This document shows, one piece after another, positions 16,623 to 25,094 of a stretch of 64,000 nucleotides of DNA. Each line of letters opens with the position of its first letter. The first letter of the stretch is position 1. The notes beneath the pieces were generated by a model. That model had not been told where the DNA came from. It made no database searches and saw nothing but the letters and a program-made list of their open reading frames with translations. Source of the stretch: DATKFM01 sp046154965 (GTDB lineage Bacteria > Pseudomonadota > Alphaproteobacteria > Dongiales > Dongiaceae); assembly GCA_046154965.1 (NCBI GenBank), contig JBJXDY010000015.1:1-64000 (forward strand), given 5' to 3'. The position numbers and the translations under genes are program-made.

Positions 16623-19454
16623 CTACCCCGTCCAGCCCAACCCCGAGGCGATGCAGTTCATCGACAGCAATAGCGGCACCAGGCGGTCGGAGTTGCCGCC
16701 ATTGCCGCCCGCGCGAAAGCGGCGCAGCAATTCGATCTGCTGCCGGTTCACCCGGTCGATGATCGGCAGGCGGCGGGCCAGACGCACCTTGTACTGCGCA
16801 AACCGCGCGGCGAGTTCGGCGTCGCCGCTGAGCCAGAGCAGCATGCGGACCGTGCGGTCGTATTCGTCCTTGATGATGCCGAACACCTGCCCGCTGACCG
16901 CACGGTCGGGGACGAGATCGGCATAGAGGGCGGCGGTCTCCATATCGCAGAGGCAGAGCGCCTTCTCCACCTCGTCGACGGTCAGGCGGAACAGGCGCGA
17001 CTCCCGGAACATCTGCCGCAGCAGCGTTTCGCCCGCCTCCCGGCGCACCTGCACGAAGCGTTCCAGCGCCGTGCCGATGCCGAACCAGCTGGGCACCATG
17101 TGGCGGTTCTGGCTCCAGGCGAAGACCCAGGGAATGGCCCGGAGATCGTCCAGCGACTGGGCGCCGGTGCGCCGCGCCGGGCGCGACCCCATCTTCAGCA
17201 GCGCCAGTTCCTCCACCGGGCTCGCCGCCTGGTAATAGCTCACCAGCCCCGGATGCTCCGCCAGGCGCCGGTAGGCGGCATAAGAAATCCCCGACAGCGC
17301 CTCCATCGCCTCGTCGTATTCCGGATGGGGCCAGAGGCCGGGATCCTGGTTGGAGATCAGGCAATGCTCGATCACGCTCGCCGCCAGCAATTCCATCTGA
17401 TGCAGCGCCGTGCCGTGGTTGGCGTATTTCGACGACACCACCTCGCCCTGTTCGGTCAGGCGGAAGCCGCCGGTGATGGAACTGGCGGGCTGGGCGGCGA
17501 TGGCGCGGCCGGTGGGCGCGCCGCCGCGGCTGACCGAACCGCCGCGGCCGTGAAAAAAGGTTATGGGCACGCCCAGCTTCTGGCTCAGCGCGGTCAGGCT
17601 GCGCTGTGCCTTGGCCAGTTCCCAGTTGGCGGTGAGGTAGCCGCCATCCTTGTTCGAGTCGGAGTAGCCGAGCATCACCTCCTGGCTGCCGCCGTGGCCG
17701 GCGATCGTCCGGCGCACGATCGGCGAATCCAGCAACTCGGCCATGATGGCGGGCGCGCGGCGGAGATCGTCGATGCTCTCGAACAACGGCGTGACGCGGA
17801 AGCTGCAGGACTGTTCGCCTTCGGGCCCGGTGAAATGGCCGAACAGCCGCGCCAGGGCGTAGACGCCCAGCAGGTCGGTGGCGCTGTGGGTCATGCTGAG
17901 CACGAAGCAGCCAACGGCATCGCGGTCCAGCGCCGGGCGCAGCTCGCGCAGCTTGCGCAGCAGGGCAAAGGGCGGCGATGCGCCCGCATCGAACGCGGCG
18001 TCGCTGTCGACAGGCGCGGCGAGCGGCCGGGTCAACTGGCGCTCAACCCAGACGCTCCATTCGCCGCTGCTGGAAGCCGGCGCATCCTCTGCCGCGCGGC
18101 CGGTCTCCCGCGACCACAGCGCGGCCAGCGACAGGTTCACTTGCCTTGAATTCTCCCGCAGATCGAGACTCGCCGTGCAGAAGCGGAAAGACTCCACCTG
18201 GCGCCGCAGCGGCGTCACCCAGGCCCGCGCCAGCGACTGGCATTTCATGTCCCGCAGCGTCCATTCCATCATCCGCAAATGGCCGATCAACTCGTCGGCA
18301 TTGTGATAGGGCTCCGGCAGACCGGCACCGCCCGGTTCGGCGAGCGCCGCGTCGATCTTGCGCTCAACGCAAGCGGCGAATTGCCGGAACATCTCGCCGG
18401 GATTGCGGCCGGCGATGAGATCGCGCAGCGGATCCGCCGCCAACAGGCGGTCCAGCGCGGCTTGGAAATCCTCGGGAACGGCGACCGCATTGCCGGTGAT
18501 GCTGAGGCTCTTGGTCAGCACGCGGATGCCCTCGCGGTAGCGTTCCAGCGCGGCGCGGCGGCCGGCGGCGAAGGCGGCCTCGGTCACCTCGGCGGTGACG
18601 AACGGATTGCCGTCGCGGTCGCCGCCGATCCAGGAGCCGAAACGCAGGAACGGCGGCACCTCGATGCGCGCGCCCGGATAATGCCGGTCGATGGCGCCGC
18701 GCAACCGGTCCTGCAGTTCCGGCAGCCGGTCGAACAAGGTCTGCTCGAAGAAATGCAGGCCCCAGGCGATCTCCTGGGTCACCGTCGGCCGCTCCACCCG
18801 CAACTCGCCCGTCAGCCACAGCAGGTCGATCTCGCCGCGCAGGCGGTCCTGCAATTGCTGCCGCTCGCGCCGGGTCCAGCGCGGCGACTCCAATTCGTAG
18901 AGCAGGCGGTAGATGCGCCGATGGATTTCCAGCACCGTCACCCGCTTGGCCTCGGTCGGATGGGCGGTGATGACAGGCGCAATGTGAATCTTGTTCAGCA
19001 GCCGCTGCAGGCCGCTGGCGGCGATGCCGGACGCCGCGGCCTCGGCCAGCACGCGGGAGAAGGTGCCGGGAATGCGGTCGGGTCCGCGTTCGGTTTCCGT
19101 CTGCCGCCGGTAGCGCATGGCGGCGTTCTCTTCGGCGATGTTCAAGAGCTGGAACCAGATGCCCTGGGCCTGGAGGCTGCGGGACAGCAGCTCCGGATCA
19201 TCCAGCGGCGCGTCGGCTTCGCCGCTCACCACCTTTTCGAGCTGCGGCAGCCGTTCCCGCACCACGCTGAGCAGCAGGCCGTGGAGCTGGACGCTGAGCT
19301 CGCCTACATAGCGCTGGGCCTCGATCTGCAGCGGAATCTGGCGCGGACCCACCGGTTTCGCGTTGCCGGCCGGCTTCGGCCGCGGCGCCGGGGCGGCGGC
19401 GGCGGTCTCGGGTCCTGGCTCTCTGCTGTCCGGTGTCATGCTGCGCTGCAGCAT
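16623..19454 (-). CDS. ppc: Phosphoenolpyruvate carboxylase
   Basis: It carboxylates PEP to oxaloacetate; in serine-cycle methylotrophs this is the CO2-fixing step. The protein has 943 residues. The catalytic histidine lies in VITAHPTEAKR (His165). The glycine loop FHGRGGSVSRGG is near residue 630, and GYSDSNKDGGYLTANW lies just before it. An oddity is the C-terminus: the usual final (Q/R)NTG is GWTG here, although the gene is otherwise complete. The ATG at 19454 is 7 bases beyond the mtkB stop; Met6 is an alternative start. As last gene of the sga-mtkA-mtkB-ppc operon, its role in C1 assimilation is strongly suggested. A decayed copy of its 3' end is at 11120-11283. Confidence 0.95.
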   Translation of the reverse strand: MLQRSMTPDSREPGPETAAAAPAPRPKPAGNAKPVGPRQIPLQIEAQRYVGELSVQLHGLLLSVVRERLPQLEKVVSGEADAPLDDPELLSRSLQAQGIWFQLLNIAEENAAMRYRRQTETERGPDRIPGTFSRVLAEAAASGIAASGLQRLLNKIHIAPVITAHPTEAKRVTVLEIHRRIYRLLYELESPRWTRRERQQLQDRLRGEIDLLWLTGELRVERPTVTQEIAWGLHFFEQTLFDRLPELQDRLRGAIDRHYPGARIEVPPFLRFGSWIGGDRDGNPFVTAEVTEAAFAAGRRAALERYREGIRVLTKSLSITGNAVAVPEDFQAALDRLLAADPLRDLIAGRNPGEMFRQFAACVERKIDAALAEPGGAGLPEPYHNADELIGHLRMMEWTLRDMKCQSLARAWVTPLRRQVESFRFCTASLDLRENSRQVNLSLAALWSRETGRAAEDAPASSSGEWSVWVERQLTRPLAAPVDSDAAFDAGASPPFALLRKLRELRPALDRDAVGCFVLSMTHSATDLLGVYALARLFGHFTGPEGEQSCSFRVTPLFESIDDLRRAPAIMAELLDSPIVRRTIAGHGGSQEVMLGYSDSNKDGGYLTANWELAKAQRSLTALSQKLGVPITFFHGRGGSVSRGGAPTGRAIAAQPASSITGGFRLTEQGEVVSSKYANHGTALHQMELLAASVIEHCLISNQDPGLWPHPEYDEAMEALSGISYAAYRRLAEHPGLVSYYQAASPVEELALLKMGSRPARRTGAQSLDDLRAIPWVFAWSQNRHMVPSWFGIGTALERFVQVRREAGETLLRQMFRESRLFRLTVDEVEKALCLCDMETAALYADLVPDRAVSGQVFGIIKDEYDRTVRMLLWLSGDAELAARFAQYKVRLARRLPIIDRVNRQQIELLRRFRAGGNGGNSDRLVPLLLSMNCIASGLGWTG

Positions 19455-19461
19455 GACCTAT

Positions 19462-20352
19462 TCACGCGGCCTTGGCGAGAACCTTTGCAACGGAGACGCC
19501 CAGCTCGGCCGGGCTCGCCGCCACGGCAACGCCGGCCTCTTTCAGGATCGCGACTTTTTCCGCCGCGCTCTCGCCGAAGGCGGAGATGATCGCGCCCGCA
19601 TGGCCCATGCGGCGGCCCTTGGGCGCCGTCAGGCCGGCGATATAGGCGATGACCGGCTTGGTCATATGCTCGCGGACGAACGCCGCCGCCTCGGCCTCCT
19701 GCGGCCCGCCGATCTCGCCGATCATCATGATGGCGGTCGTCTCGGGGTCGGCCTCGAACAGCTCGAGGATATCGCGGAACGAACTGCCGTTGATGGGATC
19801 GCCGCCGATGCCGGCGCTGGTGGAGACGCCGATGCCCAGCTCCAGCATCTGCGACGCCGCCTCATAGCCCAGGGTGCCCGAGCGGCCGACGATGCCGACG
19901 GAGCCGCGCTTATAGATATGGCCCGGCATGATGCCGAGCATCGACCGGCCCGGGCTGATGACGCCGGCGCAGTTCGGCCCGATCAGCCGCATGCGGTCTT
20001 CGCGCTTATAGCGCTTCATGAAGCGCTTCACCCGGATCATGTCCTGGGCGGGGATGCCGTCGGTGATGGCGACGCAGGTCCGGATGCCGGAGTCCGCCGC
20101 TTCCATGATCGAGTCCGCGGCGAAGGGCGGCGGCACGAAGACGATGCTGGCTTCGGCGCCGGTCTTGTCGACCGCTTCCTTCACGGTGTTGAACACCGGG
20201 CGGTCCAAATGGGTGGTGCCGCCTTTCCCAGGCGTCACGCCGCCGACGACGTTCGTGCCATAGGCGATCATCTCCTTGGCATGGAAGCTGCCGATATTGC
20301 CGGTGAAGCCCTGGACGATGATGCGGGTCTTCTCGTCGATGAGGATGCTCAT
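19462..20352 (-). CDS. mtkB: Malate--CoA ligase (malate thiokinase) alpha subunit
   Basis: The protein belongs to the succinyl-CoA synthetase alpha family and has 296 residues. A CoA-binding Rossmann start is seen in RIIVQGFTGNIGSFHAKEM. The phosphohistidine is in RRMGHAGAI. From family alone it could be SucD. However, it is followed by ppc and preceded by mtkA and a serine-glyoxylate aminotransferase, the serine-cycle order, and no TCA-cycle genes are near. The preferred reaction is therefore ATP-dependent conversion of malate to malyl-CoA. GGGAG sits 7 bases before the ATG at 20352. The open frame continues far upstream inside mtkA but is only a shadow. Confidence 0.88.
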   Translation of the reverse strand: MSILIDEKTRIIVQGFTGNIGSFHAKEMIAYGTNVVGGVTPGKGGTTHLDRPVFNTVKEAVDKTGAEASIVFVPPPFAADSIMEAADSGIRTCVAITDGIPAQDMIRVKRFMKRYKREDRMRLIGPNCAGVISPGRSMLGIMPGHIYKRGSVGIVGRSGTLGYEAASQMLELGIGVSTSAGIGGDPINGSSFRDILELFEADPETTAIMMIGEIGGPQEAEAAAFVREHMTKPVIAYIAGLTAPKGRRMGHAGAIISAFGESAAEKVAILKEAGVAVAASPAELGVSVAKVLAKAA

Positions 20353-20363
20353 GATTGTCTCCC

Positions 20364-21548
20364 CTAGGCGGCTTTGGCGTTTTTCGACGAACGCCAGGCG
20401 GACACGACGCGGTCGGCGGCTTCGGCCAAGGTATTGGCGGTGATGATCGGCAGGCCGCTTTCCTTCAGGATGCGCCGGCCGGCTTCGACATTCGTGCCGG
20501 CGAGGCGCACCACCAGCGGCATATGGATGCCGACTTTCTGCACCGCCTGCACCACGCCCTCGGCGACCCAGTCGCAGCGGTTGATGCCGGCGAAGATGTT
20601 GACCAGGATCGCCTCCACTTTCTCGTCCGACAGCACCAGGCGGAAGGCCTTGGCCACGCGGTCGGGCGTCGCGCCGCCGCCGATATCCAGGAAATTCGCG
20701 GGCTCGCCGCCGGCATGCTTGATCATGTCCATGGTCGCCATGGCGAGGCCGGCACCGTTGATGATGCAGCCGATATTGCCGTCGAGGCCGACATAGCTGA
20801 GACCGCGGTCCGCCGCCTTGGTCTCGCGCGCATCCTCCTGGGACTTGTCGCGCAACTCCGCGATCTTCGGATTGCGGAATAGCGCGTTGTCGTCGAAGGT
20901 CATCTTGGCGTCCAGCGCGATCAGGCGGCCGTCCTCGGTCACGACCAGCGGATTGATCTCCACCATCGTCGCATCGAGATCGCGGAAAGCGCGATAGCAG
21001 CCGAGGATGGTGCTCACCGCCTGGCTGATCAGGCCGGCTTCGAGGCCAAGAGCAAAGGCGATCTCCCGCGCCTGGAACGAGGTCATGCCGGCGGCGGGAT
21101 CCACATTGGTGCGGATGATCGAGTCCGGCTTGGTCTGGGCGATCTCCTCGATCTCCATGCCGCCCGCCGACGAGGCCGCGATCATCACCCGCTCGGACTG
21201 GCGATCCAGCACCAGGCCAAGATAGAGCTCGCGTTTGATCGGCACGGCGCCCTCGACATAGAGACGATAGACCACCTTGCCCCGCGGTCCGGTCTGATGG
21301 GTCACCAGCCGCTTGCCCAGCAGTTCGTCGGCGGCGTCCCACACCTCATGGTCGCTGCCGCAGACCTTGATGCCGCCGGCCTTGCCCCGGCCGCCGGAAT
21401 GAATCTGCGCCTTCACCACCCATTTGTCGCCGCCCAGTTCGGTCGTGCGATAGGCCGCCTGCTCCGGGCTATAGGCCAAGCCGCCGCGGGGGATCTGCAC
21501 CCCGAAATTCGCCAGCAGTTCCTTGGCCTGATACTCATGGATGTCCAT
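20364..21548 (-). CDS. mtkA: Malate--CoA ligase (malate thiokinase) beta subunit
   Basis: This is a 394-residue ATP-grasp protein of the succinyl-CoA ligase beta family. The N-terminus MDIHEYQAKELLANFGVQIPRG is diagnostic. The grasp domain contains WVVKAQIHSGGRGKAGG, and the metal-binding strand is ATMVEINPLVV. It pairs with the alpha subunit encoded 11 bases downstream to form malyl-CoA from malate, ATP and CoA. The assignment to malate rather than succinate comes from the operon context with sga and ppc. A strong GGGGAG precedes the start. Confidence 0.88.
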   Translation of the reverse strand: MDIHEYQAKELLANFGVQIPRGGLAYSPEQAAYRTTELGGDKWVVKAQIHSGGRGKAGGIKVCGSDHEVWDAADELLGKRLVTHQTGPRGKVVYRLYVEGAVPIKRELYLGLVLDRQSERVMIAASSAGGMEIEEIAQTKPDSIIRTNVDPAAGMTSFQAREIAFALGLEAGLISQAVSTILGCYRAFRDLDATMVEINPLVVTEDGRLIALDAKMTFDDNALFRNPKIAELRDKSQEDARETKAADRGLSYVGLDGNIGCIINGAGLAMATMDMIKHAGGEPANFLDIGGGATPDRVAKAFRLVLSDEKVEAILVNIFAGINRCDWVAEGVVQAVQKVGIHMPLVVRLAGTNVEAGRRILKESGLPIITANTLAEAADRVVSAWRSSKNAKAA

Positions 21549-21583
21549 GGGCGTTTCTCCCCAGTTCGAATTCTCGATAGTTG

Positions 21584-22783
21584 CTAGGCCGCGACGGACC
21601 GCGGCAACGCCGCGCTGCGGTGGCTATGGCGGAAATGCTCTTGCGCCGCGCCGACACCGCTGCCCGGCGCGACGTCGATACCGATGTCGCGCATGGCCAT
21701 CTCCGCGCCGGCCAGCGCCGTCAGGATCATCAGCTCATTGAGGCTCCCCAGATGGCCGATGCGGAACACTTTGCCCGCCACCTTCGACAGGCCGACGCCC
21801 AGCGACAGGTTGTAGCGGTCATAGGCGACGCGCACGACCTCGTTGCCGTCGAAACCCTCGGGCACGCGGATCGCCGTCACCGTGTCGGAGTACCAGCGCG
21901 GATGCTTGGCACAGACCGTGAGGCCCCAGGCCGCCACCGCCTTGCGCACGCCCTCGGCCATGCGGTGATGCCGCGCGAAGACATTCTCCAGCCCTTCGCC
22001 CAGCAGCAGGTCGATGGACGCACGCAGGCCCCGCAGCAGCGTCGTTGCCGGCGTATAGGGGAAATAGCCATCCTTGTTGGTGCGGATCATGTCATTGAAA
22101 TCGAAGAAGCAGCGGTAGCTCTTCGCCGTCTTCGAAGCCTCCAGCGCCTTCTGGCTGGCGGCGACCAGGGCGAGGCCGGTGGGCATCATGAAGCCCTTCT
22201 GCGAGCCGGCCACCGCGAGGTCGACGCCCCACTCATCCATGCGGAACTCGATGCAGGCGATGGAGCTGACGCCGTCGACGAACAGCAGCGCCGGATGGCC
22301 GATCGCGTCCAGCACCTTGCGCACGCCCGCCACATCGCTGGTGACGCCGGTCGCGGTTTCATTGTGACAGACCAGCACCGCCTTGATCGCATGGCTCTTG
22401 TCGGCGGCGAGACGGTCGGCGAAACGCTCCACCGGCGCGCCCTCGCCCCACTCCACATCCTCCACCTCGACGTCAAGGCCGTGCCGCTGGCAGAGATCGA
22501 TCCACAAATGGGAGAACTGGCCGAAGCGCGCCGCCAGCACCTTGTCGCCGGGCGACAGCGTGTTGGTGATCGCCGCTTCCCAGCCGCCGGTGCCGGAGGC
22601 CGGAAAGAGGAATACCTGGCCGTTGCGCGTCTTGAAGATCTTCTTCACATCCTGGAACAGGCCGAGGGTGAAGGCCGGAAAGTCCGGGGCGCGCTGGTCC
22701 TCCAGCGGCATATCCATGGCGAGGCGGACCTCGTCGGGCATGTTGGTCGGGCCGGGAATGAACAGCATGTTGCGTCCGGGCAT
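21584..22783 (-). CDS. sga: Serine--glyoxylate aminotransferase
   Basis: This PLP enzyme transfers the amino group of serine to glyoxylate, giving hydroxypyruvate and glycine, a hallmark step of the serine cycle. The protein has 399 residues of the class V aminotransferase fold. It opens GRNMLFIPGPTNMPDEV. The PLP lysine is in VAGSQKGFMMPTG, preceded by the LLFVDGVSSI strand that carries the ring-stacking Asp. It is the first enzyme gene of the operon. Two later steps, malate activation and PEP carboxylation, are encoded next; hydroxypyruvate reductase, glycerate kinase and malyl-CoA lyase are not in the window. Confidence 0.94.
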   Translation of the reverse strand: MPGRNMLFIPGPTNMPDEVRLAMDMPLEDQRAPDFPAFTLGLFQDVKKIFKTRNGQVFLFPASGTGGWEAAITNTLSPGDKVLAARFGQFSHLWIDLCQRHGLDVEVEDVEWGEGAPVERFADRLAADKSHAIKAVLVCHNETATGVTSDVAGVRKVLDAIGHPALLFVDGVSSIACIEFRMDEWGVDLAVAGSQKGFMMPTGLALVAASQKALEASKTAKSYRCFFDFNDMIRTNKDGYFPYTPATTLLRGLRASIDLLLGEGLENVFARHHRMAEGVRKAVAAWGLTVCAKHPRWYSDTVTAIRVPEGFDGNEVVRVAYDRYNLSLGVGLSKVAGKVFRIGHLGSLNELMILTALAGAEMAMRDIGIDVAPGSGVGAAQEHFRHSHRSAALPRSVAA

Positions 22784-22838
22784 CCTGCGTCTCCTGGTGT
22801 CTGCGAGGGAGAGAGGGAATCGAGATCAGAAACCGCGC

Positions 22839-23057
22839 TCAGGCGGCGTCGTAGTACTCGGCTTCCACGCGGCGCATGGCCGCGGTGAAATCCAGCGGCG
22901 GCACGGCGACCGCGATCGCCGGACGCACAACCGGCGCTTTGGGCGCGGGAGCCGTGACGACCGCGTTCTTCGCGGAAGCTTCGCCCGCCACATGGGTGCC
23001 GGCGGCCCAGCGGCCGGCGGAGGCGCGTTCGCCGAAATGATCGGGTTTGCTGGTCAT
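22839..23057 (-). CDS. Small Ala/Pro/Val-rich protein leading the serine-cycle operon
   Basis: The 72-residue frame is preceded by a perfect Shine-Dalgarno, AAGGAGGT, 7 bases before the ATG at 23057, so it is very likely translated. The product starts MTSKPDHFGERASAGRWAAGTH, continues with a low-complexity Ala/Pro/Val segment, and ends PPLDFTAAMRRVEAEYYDAA. I recognise no domain. It lies 55 bases before sga in the same direction and is probably the first gene of the operon. It could be a small regulator or binding partner; this is a guess from position only. Confidence 0.7.
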   Translation of the reverse strand: MTSKPDHFGERASAGRWAAGTHVAGEASAKNAVVTAPAPKAPVVRPAIAVAVPPLDFTAAMRRVEAEYYDAA

Positions 23058-23118
23058 GGCCTGAACCTCCTTGCAGCCGCCGCCCGTTCTTGCCGCGGGC
23101 TTTGCGGGGCATTTGCAT

Positions 23119-23151
23119 CTATGAGCTTGACTATTGGATCATCTCTCATAG
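23119..23151. promoter_or_regulatory. Inverted repeat between the sga operon and lysR, likely operator
   Basis: CTATGAG (23119-23125) and CTCATAG (23145-23151) form a perfect 7-bp inverted repeat separated by 19 bases, inside an AT-rich patch in the 140 bases between divergent genes. LysR-type regulators usually bind dyads in exactly this position. The arms are longer than the minimal T-N11-A motif. I infer a binding site of the adjacent LysR protein controlling both directions. Confidence 0.55.
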
Positions 23152-23197
23152 GCTATGTGAATTGCAGTAATTCTCATTGGATGCATAACATTTCCTG

Positions 23198-24133
23198 ATG
23201 ACCTCCCTCCGCTCCAAGCTGCCGCCGGTGAACAGCCTGGTCGTTTTCGAGGCGGCGGCGCGGCTGATGAATTTCACCCGCGCGGCGCAGGAATTGAGCG
23301 TCACCCAGGCGGCCGTGAGCCGGCAGATCCAGCTTTTGGAAGAGCATCTGGGCACCCAGTTGTTTCAGCGGCAGCCGCGGGCGCTGAAGCTCACTCTTCC
23401 CGGCATCCGCCTGCACAAGGCGGTGACCATGAGCCTGGAGCATATCGCCAACACCGTGGTCGACCTCCGCCGCATCGGGCCGCGGGCCGATATCACGGTC
23501 GCCACCAGCGTCACCTTCGCCTCCTACTGGCTGATGGCCCATATCGCCAAGTTCCGCGCCGCCCATTCGGATGTGGAACTGAAGGTGGTGGCCTCGGCGC
23601 CGGTGAGCGACCTGGCGGCGGCGGGCATCGATCTGGGGATCCGCTACGGCTCGGGCAAATGGCCCGGAGTCCAGGCGATTCATCTCATGGACAATGAGGT
23701 GTTCCCGGTCTGCTCGCCCGGCTATCTGGAGGGCCGCAAGCCGCCGCGAAAGCCCCAAGACCTCCTCGACGAATCGCTGCTGCATCTCGTGGAGTACGAC
23801 CGCAACTGGGTCACCTGGCAGGCCTGGCTGCAGCAGTTCGATGTGCCGTGGAAGCCGACCAAGCGCGGCCTGGAGTTCGACAACTATCTCGTCCTGGTGC
23901 AGGCGGCGCTCGACGGCCAGGGCATTGCGCTCGGCGGCGGACGACTGGCCGAGGACTTCATCGCCAGGCGCACCCTGGTGCGGCCGATCTCCTCCACCTT
24001 GCGTTCCAGCCGCGGCTTCTATCTGCTGGTGCCGCAGGACGTGCCGCTGAGCCAGCCGGCCAAGCTGTTCAGGGACTGGATCGTCAGCGAGGCCAAGGGC
24101 AGCCGGAAGACAGCCTCGAAGTCGGTCGCATAA
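23198..24133 (+). CDS. LysR-type regulator, candidate regulator of the serine-cycle operon
   Basis: The 311-residue protein has a LysR winged helix-turn-helix at residues 8-65 (SLVVFEAAARLMNFTRAAQELSVTQAAVSRQIQLLEEHLG) and a periplasmic-binding-protein-like effector domain after residue 90. The closest style is GcvA. It is transcribed away from the sga-mtkAB-ppc operon. In Methylobacterium a LysR protein, QscR, controls the serine cycle; position suggests the same job here, but orthology is not shown. Its stop is 16 bases from the exporter gene, so the three plus-strand genes that follow may be one operon. Confidence 0.85.
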   Translation: MTSLRSKLPPVNSLVVFEAAARLMNFTRAAQELSVTQAAVSRQIQLLEEHLGTQLFQRQPRALKLTLPGIRLHKAVTMSLEHIANTVVDLRRIGPRADITVATSVTFASYWLMAHIAKFRAAHSDVELKVVASAPVSDLAAAGIDLGIRYGSGKWPGVQAIHLMDNEVFPVCSPGYLEGRKPPRKPQDLLDESLLHLVEYDRNWVTWQAWLQQFDVPWKPTKRGLEFDNYLVLVQAALDGQGIALGGGRLAEDFIARRTLVRPISSTLRSSRGFYLLVPQDVPLSQPAKLFRDWIVSEAKGSRKTASKSVA

Positions 24134-24149
24134 GGGTACAACGCCTGAC

Positions 24150-25094
24150 ATGAACACCAGCCCGACCCTGCCGGGTTTGCGCTATCTGCCGATTCGCGGC
24201 GCGCTCTATATGTTGGGTGCGGTCACCAGCCTGTCGGTCCTGGATGTCGCGGTGAAAATCCTGGTCGACGACCACGCCTATGCCGTCGCCCAGGTCGGGT
24301 TTCTCCGCTACGTCATCGGCGTCGTGATCGCCGTCGGCATCGCCTGGAAGGCCGGCGGATTGCAGACCCTGCGCACCAGCCGGCCGCTGGGCCACGGCCT
24401 GCGCGCCGTGCTCAATCTCGGCACCATGATCACTTTTTACTATGCGCTGAAACTGCTGCCCCTGGCGGATTGCTTCGCCGTCGCCTATGCGGCGCCGCTG
24501 TTCGTCACCGCCCTTTCGGTGCCGCTGCTGAAGGAGAAGGTCGGGCCGCGGCGCTGGGCCGCCGTGCTGATCGGTTTCGCCGGCGTGATGTTCATGCTGC
24601 AGCCCTCGGGCGCCGGCGTGAACGCGGGATCGCTGCTGGCGCTGAGCTCGGCCTTCCTCTATGCGCTGACGCTGATCACCTCGCGCCAGCTCAGCAGCAC
24701 CGAGCGCAGCCACACGATTCTTTTCTATTATTCCTGCGTCGTCATTGTCGTGCTGGGCGCCTTCATGCCTTGGCAGTGGGAGACGCCGATGCCGGAGCAT
24801 TGGGTCCTGTTCATCGTCTGCGGCGTCGCCGGCAGCTTCGGCCAGTTCTTCCTCAACCAGGCCTTCCGCTATGCCGAGGCCTCGCTGATCGCGCCGCTGG
24901 ATTATACCGGCATGGTCTGGGCGATCCTCTTCGGCTACTGGGTCTGGGGCGATATACCGACCTGGATTGTGCTCGCCGGCGCTGCCGTGGTGATCTGCAG
25001 CACTCTCTATATCGTGCGGCGCGAAGCGCTGCTGCGGCGGCAGGGCGCGAGCCAATCGCCGAACCCGCCGCCGAGACCGCCCGAAGCCGCATGA
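24150..25094 (+). CDS. EamA-family (DMT) transporter
   Basis: The 314-residue membrane protein has about ten hydrophobic helices in two EamA repeats. The first ends near AVLIGFAGVMFMLQPSGAG, and the second includes GVAGSFGQFFLNQAFRYAEASLIAPLDYTGMVWAILFGY. This matches drug/metabolite exporters of the inner membrane. The substrate is unknown. The stop overlaps the start of the following oxidoreductase gene (ATGA), so the two are translationally coupled. An exporter paired with a 2-hydroxyacid oxidase might handle a shared metabolite. Confidence 0.87.
   Translation: MNTSPTLPGLRYLPIRGALYMLGAVTSLSVLDVAVKILVDDHAYAVAQVGFLRYVIGVVIAVGIAWKAGGLQTLRTSRPLGHGLRAVLNLGTMITFYYALKLLPLADCFAVAYAAPLFVTALSVPLLKEKVGPRRWAAVLIGFAGVMFMLQPSGAGVNAGSLLALSSAFLYALTLITSRQLSSTERSHTILFYYSCVVIVVLGAFMPWQWETPMPEHWVLFIVCGVAGSFGQFFLNQAFRYAEASLIAPLDYTGMVWAILFGYWVWGDIPTWIVLAGAAVVICSTLYIVRREALLRRQGASQSPNPPPRPPEAA

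Noticed and set aside
16438..17364. A 308-codon minus-strand frame overlapping the ppc 3' end
   Set aside because: It is a frame-shifted shadow of ppc.
17100..19589. Long plus-strand frames opposite ppc
   Set aside because: They mirror the codon pattern of ppc and have shadow composition.
19462..22783. sucCD of the TCA cycle rather than mtkAB
   Set aside because: The protein family fits both, but adjacency to sga and ppc and absence of sucAB or mdh favour malate-CoA ligase. Biochemical proof is lacking.
24470..25090. N-terminal extension of the LhgO-like protein
   Set aside because: It overlaps the EamA exporter gene in another frame and is Arg/Ala-rich. The ATG at 25091 starts directly at the FAD-binding fingerprint.
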